Shown: positions 1 to 8,062, counted from the first letter of the stretch. The stretch: 11,942 nucleotides of DNA from G963664225 sp964538065 (GCA_964538065.1 CAZIDG010000110.1:1-11942), one strand, 5' to 3'. The notes: generated by a model from the sequence alone, not told the origin. A program made the numbers and translations.

Positions 1-37
1 TGTATAGCTTGCGCGAGAGTAGGAAGCCGCCAAATTT
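1..37 (+). rRNA. rrf: 5S ribosomal RNA, 3' end (partial)
   Basis: The first bases carry the conserved 5S rRNA element GCGAGAGTAGG (12-22). It is followed by GCCGCCAAATTT (26-37), which fits the 3' strand of the terminal helix I of 5S rRNA. In E. coli the same order, GCGAGAGTAGG then GCC within a dozen bases, ends the 5S molecule. A strong terminator follows 10 bases later, as expected at the end of an rRNA operon. The 5' two thirds lie outside the window, so pairing of helix I cannot be checked and the exact 3' end is uncertain by a few bases. The call rests on motif recognition only. Confidence 0.72.
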
Positions 38-47
38 AATTTATATT

Positions 48-81
48 ACGCCGGAAGACTGAAGAGTTTTCCGGCGTTTTT
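48..81 (+). terminator. Rho-independent terminator after the 5S rRNA
   Basis: A perfect 9-bp inverted repeat, ACGCCGGAA (48-56) and TTCCGGCGT (69-77), encloses a 12-base loop and is followed by TTTT, then G, then more T (78-87). This is a classic intrinsic terminator on the + strand. It closes the transcription unit ending in the 5S fragment and insulates the downstream jet operon from rRNA transcription. Confidence 0.85.
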
Positions 82-215
82 GTTTTTCACGGGCTTGCGT
101 GTTCGGGCCCAGGTCGATAGCTTCTTTTTCACCTCTTCACGCTGAAACAAGGGTTTGAGTATGCATCCACGGAAGGGATTGGGCGGGAGAGGGTTCATGA
201 AATGGATTTAATCTG
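82..215 (+). promoter_or_regulatory. Leader region of the jet operon
   Basis: This 134-base non-coding stretch separates the rRNA terminator from jetA and must hold the jet promoter if the operon has its own. I see no good sigma70 match; TTCACG (136-141), 18 bases, then TATGCA (160-165) is the best and is weak. A purine-rich Shine-Dalgarno-like run GGGAGAGGG (185-193) is placed for ATG 197 rather than for jetA. Two micro-ORFs follow: 197-211 (Met-Lys-Trp-Ile-stop) and 202-216 (Met-Asp-Leu-Ile-stop). The TGA of the second (214-216) shares its A with the jetA ATG. This could couple jetA translation to the micro-ORF, or could be chance. Confidence 0.35.
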
Positions 216-1703
216 ATGGGCGCTTCCGAGCAGCGACAGCTTTTGAGCGAGCACTTTGCCGATGGAACGATCACGGCCTTTTTCAGGCCGTTGGGGCGTC
301 CCTCGGCTTCGTTTTACATTGATTGTGCGGACCGGATTGCACAAAGCGCGGACGAGGGAGGTCAGGTATCGCATGCGGATGCATTGATGCTCATTCGGGA
401 GGAATTGGGGGCTCATCCCTCGACTCCCCTGGCGGAGGACGAAGGGGCCTTGTTGACGGATTTACGCCAGCGGGCAGGGCAGTTGTACAACAAGCTGCTG
501 GAGGCAGGGTGGATCCAGGAAAGGCGGGTCAGCCTGGATGAGCACTGGGTGCTGGTGACGCCGAGGCTGAGGCGATTGCTGCGATTATTGCATGAACTGG
601 CTATCGACGACGTGACGGATCTCAAGGATTTTGCGGCGGTCTTGCGCTCGATATGCGCCAGTGTGGAGAAGGAGGGGGCGGTCGATCCCGCGCAGTATAA
701 TCCCGAGGAATACCGCCAACTGATCACGGAATTGCTGGATCGTGTGGAGCGTGCCACGGAGCAGATGCACGCGGTGGAGACGTTGATTTTAAAGGAAGAA
801 GCCCGGCAGAGGGCCAGCGCATCGGCCTCTGAGACCTTGAACCGGTTCCTCATCGGGTTTCATTCGGGCGAACACATGGTGTGTTATGACGCGCTGCAGC
901 AAGGGGGGCTGGCGCCACGGTTGCAGCGAGCAAGGGCGATCATCCAGGAAGTGCTGGCGAATCCTTTTGCGAAGCAGCGGCTTGCGGAAGGATTGGTCGC
1001 GCAGCGGGGCATGAATCCCTCGGATGCCTATATAGAGGCGGAGCGGCGACTGGCCCGACTGGAGCGCGGGCTGGCCTCCATACCGGCCAAGCAACGGATA
1101 ATCGATGGGCGGATGGCGGATTTCAGCCGGTTATCGGCGCAACGGTATCGGTATCAGACCGAGATCCGTGGGAAGCGACCGGAGCAGGTGAAGGCGCACA
1201 TGGAGGAGGCCAACAAGCTCCATGCCGGCAGGACGTTTGCCGATCTGGCGAGCGAGCCCGGTTTTCCATTATTGAGGGCCGAAGTAAGCCTGAGATTTGG
1301 GGTGGATGCGCTGTATCGGCCCCGGCGCGCCCGGCCTGTGGTGGATTTGACCGTGGCAGCGCTGAGCGGGGAAGATGGCTCAGTCGACGCCCAGGAATTG
1401 ATCCGCAGGCGGAACTTGTATGCGATCACGCCCCAGCGGGCGGGACGCTTTGTGGAAAAGCACCTGCCCGCCAAGGGGGCGCAGGTGAGCACGGCGGATT
1501 TGAGGTTAAACACGGAGGACGATTTGCTGGATTTTGTGGCGGCGCTGGCGTTTGACCGGGCGGCGGGAGGGGCTGTGCACAAGCCGGTGCGGTGGCGAGT
1601 GGTGACCCTGCGCAAGGAACTCGGGCTTGAACCGGAGAAGATACCCATGGATTCACAAGCTGGTCGGCGTATTGAACGCATCATTATCGAACGCATCTCA
1701 TGA
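216..1703 (+). CDS. jetA: JetA, kleisin-like subunit of a Wadjet anti-plasmid system
   Basis: This 495-residue protein is predicted to be the kleisin (MukF/MksF-like) that bridges the JetC ATPase heads and binds the JetB KITE dimer. The N-terminal part resembles the JetA winged-helix region: FFRPL (22-26), then FYIDC (33-37), then YNKLLEAGWI (91-100). A long helical middle, about residues 150-340, fits the kleisin neck/linker, and a basic C-terminal domain (about 370-495) would contact the SMC head. The FF-PL, Y-DC and LLEAGW pattern recalls the JetA/DUF5716 family more than DUF3375, but this is from memory of the families. ATG 216 is the only in-frame start before a stop at 198-200; no Shine-Dalgarno stands directly before it. 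It overlaps jetB by ATGA. The main support is position: first gene of a jetABCD operon. Confidence 0.82.
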   Translation: MGASEQRQLLSEHFADGTITAFFRPLGRPSASFYIDCADRIAQSADEGGQVSHADALMLIREELGAHPSTPLAEDEGALLTDLRQRAGQLYNKLLEAGWIQERRVSLDEHWVLVTPRLRRLLRLLHELAIDDVTDLKDFAAVLRSICASVEKEGAVDPAQYNPEEYRQLITELLDRVERATEQMHAVETLILKEEARQRASASASETLNRFLIGFHSGEHMVCYDALQQGGLAPRLQRARAIIQEVLANPFAKQRLAEGLVAQRGMNPSDAYIEAERRLARLERGLASIPAKQRIIDGRMADFSRLSAQRYRYQTEIRGKRPEQVKAHMEEANKLHAGRTFADLASEPGFPLLRAEVSLRFGVDALYRPRRARPVVDLTVAALSGEDGSVDAQELIRRRNLYAITPQRAGRFVEKHLPAKGAQVSTADLRLNTEDDLLDFVAALAFDRAAGGAVHKPVRWRVVTLRKELGLEPEKIPMDSQAGRRIERIIIERIS

Positions 1704-2329
1704 ACCTACCCTGGCCTTCATTTTGGCAACATATCCCGGAAGATGACCGCCCGGCGCTGCGGGAGTGCCTGGTGGAACTGCTTTCATCAGGTGTCCTGTT
1801 GGGAGACGAAGGTCGTGCGCGGCAGCTCTATCTGACGGCACGCGAATTCCAGCGGGAACTGGCGGAGTACCTGGCCCCGCTGAACCTGGACCTGGTGGCT
1901 GATCCCGACAAGCCGATCCTGCAGGCGCGGCCGGTGCCGGGGGATTGCGGGCTGACGGCGGTGTTCACCAAGGACGAGACGTTGTTGGTGATGACGCTGT
2001 GGCGGATATATTACGATTTGCGGATGGAACAACCGGTGGAGACGGTGGTTGTCAGCGTGAACGATGTGTTTGCGAGGCTGAAGCTGTATTTTGAGAACAT
2101 CGAGCCGCCCACACCGTCGCATTTGGAGCGGTTGCTGGGGAAGTTGCGGCGATGGAACCTGATCCGGTTTCGAAGGCAGGACGAAGAAGACCAGTTTGGG
2201 GAATCCCTGGTGGAAATCCTGCCGACATTGCAGCGAGTCATACCCTTTGAAAGCGAAGAAGCCTGGCAGCAACAGGCCGACATGTACCGCGCTCCCAAGC
2301 AAGTGGTGGAATCGGAGGTGGAGGAATGA
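1700..2329 (+). CDS. jetB: JetB, KITE subunit (DUF4194/MukE-like) of Wadjet
   Basis: This 209-residue protein has the size and pattern of DUF4194 JetB proteins. An early LLSSGVLL segment (about 28-35) and a Y-L region lead to a hydrophobic strand. The middle TLLVMTLWRIYYDLR (about 93-107) matches the conserved helix of the family. The end, HLERLLGKLRRWNLIRFR, is a winged-helix recognition region that finishes with the usual short wing. JetB is the tandem winged-helix (KITE) partner that binds the JetA kleisin and helps hold DNA. The ATG overlaps the jetA stop (ATGA, 1700-1703) and has no clear Shine-Dalgarno, so translation probably depends on coupling to jetA. The acidic C-terminal tail (VESEVEE) is probably disordered. 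Confidence 0.85.
   Translation: MNLPWPSFWQHIPEDDRPALRECLVELLSSGVLLGDEGRARQLYLTAREFQRELAEYLAPLNLDLVADPDKPILQARPVPGDCGLTAVFTKDETLLVMTLWRIYYDLRMEQPVETVVVSVNDVFARLKLYFENIEPPTPSHLERLLGKLRRWNLIRFRRQDEEDQFGESLVEILPTLQRVIPFESEEAWQQQADMYRAPKQVVESEVEE
2314..2318 (+). promoter_or_regulatory. Ribosome binding site of jetC
   Basis: GGAGG lies inside the jetB coding end, 7 bases before the jetC ATG at 2326. It is one of only two strong Shine-Dalgarno sites in the operon and supports the 2326 start. Confidence 0.7.
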
Positions 2330-5300
2330 ACGGACAACGCGTATCGCTCAGCCGCATTGTGGCCATCAACTGGTATGGCTTCCGGCAGATCCTGGATGTG
2401 ACGAATCACACGTTGATTGCGGGATCCTTTGGGACGGGAAAGACGGCGCTGCTGGACCTCATGCAGTACGTGCTTTTGGGGGAACATTGGCGTCCGAATC
2501 GCGCCGCAGCGGGGAATGCCCGGAGCCGTTCGCTGGTGAGCTATTGCCTGTGCGACACAAACACGGTGCGTGATGGGGAGGCCCATTACACGCGGCAAAG
2601 CGGGGTCACGATCGTTGGGCTGGAATATAGCTGGCCTGTCGAACGCGGCCAGAGCGAGCCGCGGCGTGAGACCTGGGGCATGCGCGTGGAATACAGCAGC
2701 CCAACCGCCGAGCCCAAAAAGACGTATTTTCTGGTGCCCGATCGCCTGGAGTGGGCATCCCTGGCACCCAACGGGCAATTATTGGACGAAGATGCGTTCC
2801 GGACCTGGATCCGACGCGAGCATGAACTGGGCACGGGGCAGAAATGCCTGTTTGGACGACAGAAGGATTATCTGGAGGAGATGGCCACGCCGAGCCATTT
2901 GTATTTTGACCGGGACCAGTTTCAAAAGACCTTTGCCAAGGCGATTGCGTTCGAACCGGAAGAGAGTGTCGAGGATTTCATCCGGCATTTCATTTTGGAA
3001 GAGAGCCCGCTGGACGTGCGGGATGTGAAGACGGCGCAGAATGCGTACCGGGACACCGAGGCGCGTTTGCGGAAACAGGAAGACGAGGCGGGATTCTTAA
3101 GACGGATTTGCCAGCATCATACGGCGATGGATGCCGCCCGGCGTGAAGAGGCGATTTACACCCACCTTGAACATGCCCTGGTGCATGCGCAGGCCTCTGA
3201 GCGGATGGAACGGCACAAGGAGGCGCTGGAACGACTCAAGGCCGAGCATGCGGAAGACCGGCAAACGCTCGATACCGCATTGAAGGAATTGGGCCAGGTG
3301 GCGCAGGTGATTCAGGAGACGCGCCTGGAAGCGTTAAAAGATCCGGACCAGCTCAAGCTCGATGACATGAACCGGCGCAAGCAGGAATTGCATGAGCAAA
3401 TCACCGGTTTGCGGGAAGCGGCACAAGGGGTACACCAGCGACTGACGGACCGGCATTACCGGTGGGTGCAATGGCTGCGGCACGGGGCGACGCTCAAGCT
3501 GGAAGGCCTCTCGGAAGTGCTGACGGTGGATGGCACGCTGATGGATGCGTTGCATGGCGGGGCCGAAGATGCCGGGATGGCTGCATTATCCAAGCTGGCC
3601 AACCGGTTCAACGAACTCTTCAGAACGGTCGATGGGCTGCTCAAACCGCTACGGGAGGATCTGGATGGCGCGGAGAAGCGATTGCGGCAACTGGCTGTTG
3701 ATCTCGAATCGCTGGGGCAGAAGCGCATGCCGGGCTCGTATCCTGTGTTTGAAGCCATTCAAACCAAGCTGGGCGGGCGAGCGGAGCAATTGGGGCGGTT
3801 GGTGGAAGTAAAACCCGAAGCCGAACGATGGTGGCCCGCACTGGAATTGCTGCTGGGGCGGAACCGGTGGGCGATTGTGGTGGCCAAGGCGGATTATTCG
3901 CAGGCGCTGGACATCTTGCGGCGAACGCCGCCGGGGCGGGAACCGGAGTCGCTGGTAAATCCGGCAGAGGCCATGTCCCCATCCCTGCGCAAGGAAGTGC
4001 GGGCGAATTCGCTGGCGACCAAGGTGGAAGTGACCAACGAAGTGGCGCGGCATTTCGTAAATCACCTGCTGGGGGATGTGATCTGCGTGGAAACGGTCGA
4101 GGAATTGGACCGTTGCGAGGCCGGGAGAGGGATCACCCCTGAAGGTATTTTCAAACAAGCGCCCACGCGGCGACGGCTCAAGCCCGCCGGCGATGTGCCG
4201 CTGACACTGGGACGCGAGGGGATCGAGCGCATGCGCCGGACACGCGAGGTTGAGCAGGCAGAGACCAGGGCGCAACGGGATGCCTTCAAGCGCCGGTTGG
4301 ATGACGTGCATGCGTGGCTGGATATCGGACAGAAGGGGGGCTTGGGCGATGCCACGCTGCCGGATCGGATCGCTGAACTGCCGCGTCTGCCCGAGCTGCA
4401 GAAACAATTTGGTACGCTGTGCGAGACGATTCAGCTCTTGACCACGCCTGAGCGGGAAGAGCGGCTGAAGAGGCTCCAGGAACATGAAAAACGGAAAGCA
4501 ATCCTGGATGGCCAGGTGGCCATTTTGAAAGAACGCCAGACGACGTTCAACCAACGGGCGAAGCCGCATGAAGAGGGGATTGCCCTGGCGCGTGAGAAAC
4601 TGGATGCAGCGAAGATGTCGATGGTTGAAAGCCGGGTACACCTGCCCCAGGGGATCCTCGACAGCGAGTTGGAGGCGCGGCTGAAGGCCGTCATGACAGG
4701 GTATCCCGGATGGGAAGAACGCCTGGATGTGGTGCGCAAGAAAGGGTTGGAGACGCGGGAGGCCGTGGCCAAGGCACGACATGCCCGCGACGCTGAGCGC
4801 CTGGCCCTTGCGACGGCACGCGACGCGCAGGGCAACGTGAGACACCCGGAATACCAGATGGATTTTCCCCCTGAAGAAGAGGGCAACCAGGCGTGGGCGG
4901 CGCGTTTGCAGTTGCTGGAAACGGTGGAATTGGAGAAATCCCGCGCTCTGGCGGCTGAGCGGCGTCAGGATTGGGAGAGGCGTCTCCAGGAAGGGGTGCT
5001 GGACCGGTTGAACGAGAAGATCATGGATGCGGACCGGACGATCCGGCAGTTGAGGCAGTATCTGGACCGCAGGGTGGGGCGGCATATCTATCGGATCAGC
5101 CAGCGGCGCGATCCGGTGCATGCCGCATTGTGGCATCTCTTGGACACGGGGCTGGCGCCCACCGACCCGCTCGTGCAGGGCGTGAAGACCGAGGAAATGG
5201 AACGGGCAAAGGCGGAATTGATGGCGGCGGTTGAGGCGGCCGAGCAGGCAGACGAGCGGGCGCGGCGTTTGCTGGATTACCGCTACTATCATCGGTACGA

Positions 5301-5721
5301 CCTTGAAATGGTCCAGGCCGACCAGCCCGATGCCCCCGCCATCTCGCTGGGGCGCAGCGGGCGCAGCCTGAGCGGCGGGGAGAACCAGGCGCCGTTTTTC
5401 ATTTCGATGCTGGCGGCGTTTCGCCGGGTGTATGACCTGGGCTCGAACCGTTCGTTGCACATGGGCCTGGTGGTGATGGACGAGGCGTTCTCCAAGCTGT
5501 CGGGTGACGGCGTGGAAGACTGCCTGGAACTGGCGCGCAACTTCCAGCTCCAGCTTGTCATGGCGTTTCCCATCGACCGGCTGGGTGTCATGGCACCGTA
5601 TGCGGACACGGTGGTGGTGTGTCGCAAAGAGGAACATCGGGACGCCAAGGGGTACGTATCGAGAGTCGATAACATCCCAATCCTGCTGCCGCCCGACCAG
5701 GTGATGGAGGCGCTGGAATGA
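2326..5721 (+). CDS. jetC: JetC, SMC/MukB-like ATPase of Wadjet
   Basis: This 1131-residue protein has the SMC architecture. The N-terminal head carries Walker A GSFGTGKT (33-40, Lys39). The first coiled-coil arm runs about 265-465 and is rich in Glu/Lys/Leu heptads. A hinge-like globular domain lies near 470-625, containing ELLLGRNRWAIVVAKADY. The returning arm spans about 640-980. The C-terminal head holds the ABC signature LSGGENQ (1015-1021), Walker B GLVVMDEAF (1047-1055, catalytic Glu1053) and a D-loop-like SKLSGDG. All ATPase residues are intact, so the motor should be active. Known Wadjet complexes use JetC dimers with JetA and JetB to extrude DNA and sense small closed circles. A Shine-Dalgarno GGAGG (2314-2318) lies 7 bases before the start, which overlaps jetB by ATGA. 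An older label for the family is SbcC/MukB-like ATP-binding protein. Confidence 0.95.
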   Translation: MNGQRVSLSRIVAINWYGFRQILDVTNHTLIAGSFGTGKTALLDLMQYVLLGEHWRPNRAAAGNARSRSLVSYCLCDTNTVRDGEAHYTRQSGVTIVGLEYSWPVERGQSEPRRETWGMRVEYSSPTAEPKKTYFLVPDRLEWASLAPNGQLLDEDAFRTWIRREHELGTGQKCLFGRQKDYLEEMATPSHLYFDRDQFQKTFAKAIAFEPEESVEDFIRHFILEESPLDVRDVKTAQNAYRDTEARLRKQEDEAGFLRRICQHHTAMDAARREEAIYTHLEHALVHAQASERMERHKEALERLKAEHAEDRQTLDTALKELGQVAQVIQETRLEALKDPDQLKLDDMNRRKQELHEQITGLREAAQGVHQRLTDRHYRWVQWLRHGATLKLEGLSEVLTVDGTLMDALHGGAEDAGMAALSKLANRFNELFRTVDGLLKPLREDLDGAEKRLRQLAVDLESLGQKRMPGSYPVFEAIQTKLGGRAEQLGRLVEVKPEAERWWPALELLLGRNRWAIVVAKADYSQALDILRRTPPGREPESLVNPAEAMSPSLRKEVRANSLATKVEVTNEVARHFVNHLLGDVICVETVEELDRCEAGRGITPEGIFKQAPTRRRLKPAGDVPLTLGREGIERMRRTREVEQAETRAQRDAFKRRLDDVHAWLDIGQKGGLGDATLPDRIAELPRLPELQKQFGTLCETIQLLTTPEREERLKRLQEHEKRKAILDGQVAILKERQTTFNQRAKPHEEGIALAREKLDAAKMSMVESRVHLPQGILDSELEARLKAVMTGYPGWEERLDVVRKKGLETREAVAKARHARDAERLALATARDAQGNVRHPEYQMDFPPEEEGNQAWAARLQLLETVELEKSRALAAERRQDWERRLQEGVLDRLNEKIMDADRTIRQLRQYLDRRVGRHIYRISQRRDPVHAALWHLLDTGLAPTDPLVQGVKTEEMERAKAELMAAVEAAEQADERARRLLDYRYYHRYDLEMVQADQPDAPAISLGRSGRSLSGGENQAPFFISMLAAFRRVYDLGSNRSLHMGLVVMDEAFSKLSGDGVEDCLELARNFQLQLVMAFPIDRLGVMAPYADTVVVCRKEEHRDAKGYVSRVDNIPILLPPDQVMEALE
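5706..5710 (+). promoter_or_regulatory. Ribosome binding site of jetD
   Basis: GGAGG lies in the last codons of jetC, 7 bases before the jetD ATG at 5718. It fixes the jetD start and makes jetD independently translatable as well as coupled to jetC. Confidence 0.7.
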
Positions 5722-6701
5722 CGGACGACCCACGCTGGCGGGCCATGCCTGTGCTGCACATGCTGCATGAACAGTGGTGGGCGGCGCGGGGTGGAAAAGT
5801 GGGGGAAAGCCAGCGGCCATTTTGGCGGGATTGGGAGGAACTGCTGGAGGCGGGGGGACTGGTTCAGGCGGATCAGCGACGCGAGGCTGAGCGGGATGCC
5901 CGAGTGCTCGAAGGCGCGGGCCTTGTCCGATTGAAGACGGTGAAATATCGTCCCAAACTGATCGACAGCATTGCCGTGCCCGTGGACCAGGAACGCCGAT
6001 TGGCGGCGCTGTTTGGGGATGTGCTGGAGACGGACGCATCGGACATCTATTTGACAAGTGTCGCCTGGGAACCGGAATTGAGGTTTGTGACCGAGGCGCG
6101 ATTGGGGGTGGCGGCGGGGGACCTGCTCAAATTAAACGCATTCCTGGCGGAGGGCGGGCGAGAGAGACCCATCGTGCCGATCAAGGAACGTTCCATTCAG
6201 ATATTTGGCGATGAGAAGCGCCTGGACGGCCTGTTGCCGACGGCGCTGTTTCGTGCGGGGCGATTGACCCTGGAGACGCTCCGCTGCGAGTTTATTGGCG
6301 AGCCGCTGGCGTGGGCGCGCGGGCCTCAAAATGGACAGCCGGTGTTGATCCTTGAAAATGCGGCGACCTGGCATACCTATTGCCGGTGGAATGCGGAACA
6401 CGGTTTGTTCAGTGCCGTCGTGTATGGGAAGGGGCTCGTGATACAGGACAGCGTGCGGTATCTGGCGGGGATTTTTAAGGAGATCGGCGGGACACGGCGT
6501 GTTCAGTATTTTGGCGATCTCGATCCGGCGGGCGTGGCGATTGCGAACCGGGCGTCGGCGTCTGCGCGGCAGTGCGGTCTGCCGGAGATCGAGCCGCACC
6601 TGTGGAGCTACGAGAAACTTCTGGAATTGGGGCAGGGAAAGGAAGTGGAGTGGGAGGGGGATCCCATCGATGCGGCCACGCTGGCCTGGCTGGGCAGACT
6701 G
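5718..6701 (+). CDS. jetD: JetD, Toprim nuclease of Wadjet (3' end lost in gap)
   Basis: The 328 visible residues match JetD: an N-terminal DUF3322-like helical arm (about 1-190) followed by a DUF2220 Toprim domain. The Toprim residues are visible as Glu213 in VLILENAATWH (209-219) and Asp267/Asp269 in FGDLDPAG (265-272), the Glu and DxD that bind metal in topoisomerase VI A/Spo11-like enzymes. JetD is the nuclease that cleaves DNA captured by JetABC. The ATG overlaps the jetC stop (ATGA, 5718-5721). The reading frame is open up to the N run, so the C-terminus, roughly 50-70 residues by comparison with usual JetD length, lies in the gap. There is no sign of a frameshift before it. The alternative label is MksG or DUF3322/DUF2220 protein. 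Confidence 0.92.
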
Positions 6702-6801
6702 NNNNNNNNNNNNNNNNNNNNNNNNNNNNNNNNNNNNNNNNNNNNNNNNNNNNNNNNNNNNNNNNNNNNNNNNNNNNNNNNNNNNNNNNNNNNNNNNNNN
6801 N
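6702..6801. other. Assembly gap (100 N)
   Basis: Exactly 100 N, the usual placeholder for a scaffold gap of unknown length. It truncates jetD from the left and the MFS gene from the right, and hides the convergent 3' region where terminators would be expected. Any ORF that runs through the N is an artefact. Confidence 0.98.
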
Positions 6802-7877
6802 AAATGAATCATGAAGATGGACAGGGCCATGGCGCTGGACCGGAGGTGAATGGGCACTGTTTCGATGATCAGGGTATTGATCGGACCAGTGGGAAGAAAC
6901 AGGAGAAACATGGCGAGAGCCAGACTCGACATGGAGAGAACTGTGTTGGTGGTCATGAAAGCCAGGAACGAGAGCGGAATGGCGGCGATGACCGATACGC
7001 TCAGGGTGCAGGCGTAGCCGGCGGGATTGCGCTTTTGCCATGCGGTGGCGGCGAAACCACCGAGCAATGTGCCCAGCAGACCGGCAACGACCAGGACTGC
7101 GCCAAAGAACGTGGCGGCGGTTTTCTCAGGCACGTTGTGAATGCGATGCAGGAATGTTGGCCCCCAGAAGGCAAAGGCGCCCAACGCGAAGGTGTAGGCG
7201 ACGTAGCCCAGGACGGTGAGCTGATAATCCCGGATCGTGAAAAGCTGAAACACCTCCGTCCATTTGGGCTTGTGTCCAGACTCCGGCGGCGCTGACTTGC
7301 CTTCGGACTCCCCTCGTTGAGGTTCCTGGAAGGGCAACAGCAGCAAGGCCAGGAGAAGGCCGGGCGCACCCGCGATGATGAAGGCGTTGCGCCAGCCCCA
7401 GAGGTTGGAGATCTGACCACCGAGGATGTTGCCCAGGGCAGCCCCCACAGGAATGGCCACGTAGAAGATGGTCAGCGCATTATTGCGTTTGGACGGCCCG
7501 AAGGAATCAGAAATCCAGCCGGGACTGATGGTGGCATAGCTGGCCTCGCCCAGGCCGACCAGCGCGCGATAGACAAACAGCGCGCCCAGCGTGGCCGCAA
7601 AGCCGGTCAACACGGTTCCCAGGCTCCAGACGAAGATGCCCAGGGCAATCAGCCATTTGCGCGACGCGCGATCCCCCAGGTAGCCAAAGAAAGGCGAGGT
7701 GACAAAGTATCCGAGCATGAAGGCCGTGAACAGGCGCCCTGCCTGGCCATCGGACAGGCTCATGGTGCTCTGGATCGAGGGCAGGACCGCCGACAAGACG
7801 TAACGATCGATGTAATTAACCAGATTGAGCCCGGTCAGGATGAACAGGGTCCAGAAAGGATTAAGTTTGCGGCGCAT
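6802..7877 (-). CDS. Spinster-like MFS transporter (3' end lost in gap)
   Basis: About 358 residues of an inner-membrane major facilitator transporter are visible, roughly ten of the usual twelve membrane segments. Numbering from ATG 7877, it has NYIDR (21-25, Asp24) in helix 1, the MFS motif A GYLGDRASRK (65-74), and GLGEASYATISP (108-119, Glu111). The pair NY-DR plus GxGEAsy-tiaP is characteristic of the Spinster (Spns) branch, whose members move lipids, sphingosine-like compounds or sugars; the substrate here is unknown. A polar loop near the middle (GESEGKSAPPESGHK) separates the two halves. I chose ATG 7877 because helix 1 follows directly. GTG 7928 or ATG 7925 would add 16-17 unlikely polar residues, but no start has a good Shine-Dalgarno. 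The last 50-90 residues are in the gap. Confidence 0.85.
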
Positions 7878-7902
7878 ACAAGACGTCGGAGCTGCGTGGC
7901 AT

Positions 7903-7968
7903 TGGCCACTTTCCCAAGTGGCCATCACCGGTTGTAATGTGGGCCAAACGAGAGGAAATACAACCTCT
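7903..7968 (-). promoter_or_regulatory. Structured leader of the MFS gene
   Basis: In the sense RNA of the transporter three inverted repeats are visible. A perfect 9-bp stem (7916-7924 with 7903-7911) closes a GGGA loop, which fits a GNRA tetraloop and favours an RNA hairpin on this strand. Upstream, GGTTGTA and TACAACC (7930-7936 and 7959-7965) form a 7-bp stem. An alternative 5-bp stem (7951-7955 with 7964-7968) shares bases with it, so the two exclude each other. This could be an attenuator, an unknown cis-regulatory RNA, or repressor sites. No known riboswitch class is recognised. Confidence 0.4.
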
Positions 7969-8010
7969 GTTTGCGGAAACCCTGTCGGGATTCACTGAAC
8001 TCAAACAGCA

Positions 8011-8040
8011 AAAAAGGCGCGTCGGGCCACGCGCCTTTTT
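8011..8040 (-). terminator. Rho-independent terminator of the Gfo/Idh/MocA gene
   Basis: AAAAAGGCGCGT (8011-8022) and ACGCGCCTTTTT (8029-8040) form a perfect 12-bp stem with a 6-base loop (CGGGCC). The minus-strand read-out ends in T6, 22 bases after the oxidoreductase stop, so it ends that transcript. The symmetric A and T tracts would also work on the + strand. It separates the oxidoreductase from the MFS gene. Confidence 0.88.
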
Positions 8041-8062
8041 GTGAGAGGGATCAGAATTGCGA

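Noticed and set aside
3649..6057. An 802-codon open frame antisense to jetC and jetD
   Set aside because: It mirrors GC-rich codon use in the genuine genes, has a His/Pro/Arg-rich low-complexity composition and no recognisable motif, while the opposite strand encodes clear SMC motifs.
5718..7295. A long + strand frame that runs from jetD through the N run to 7295
   Set aside because: Chimeric. After the gap it reads the antisense of the MFS gene; real jetD sequence ends at 6701.
6132..7928. A long minus-strand frame from the MFS gene through the N run into jetD
   Set aside because: Chimeric. The part below 6702 is antisense to jetD; the MFS protein is supported only from 6802 upward.
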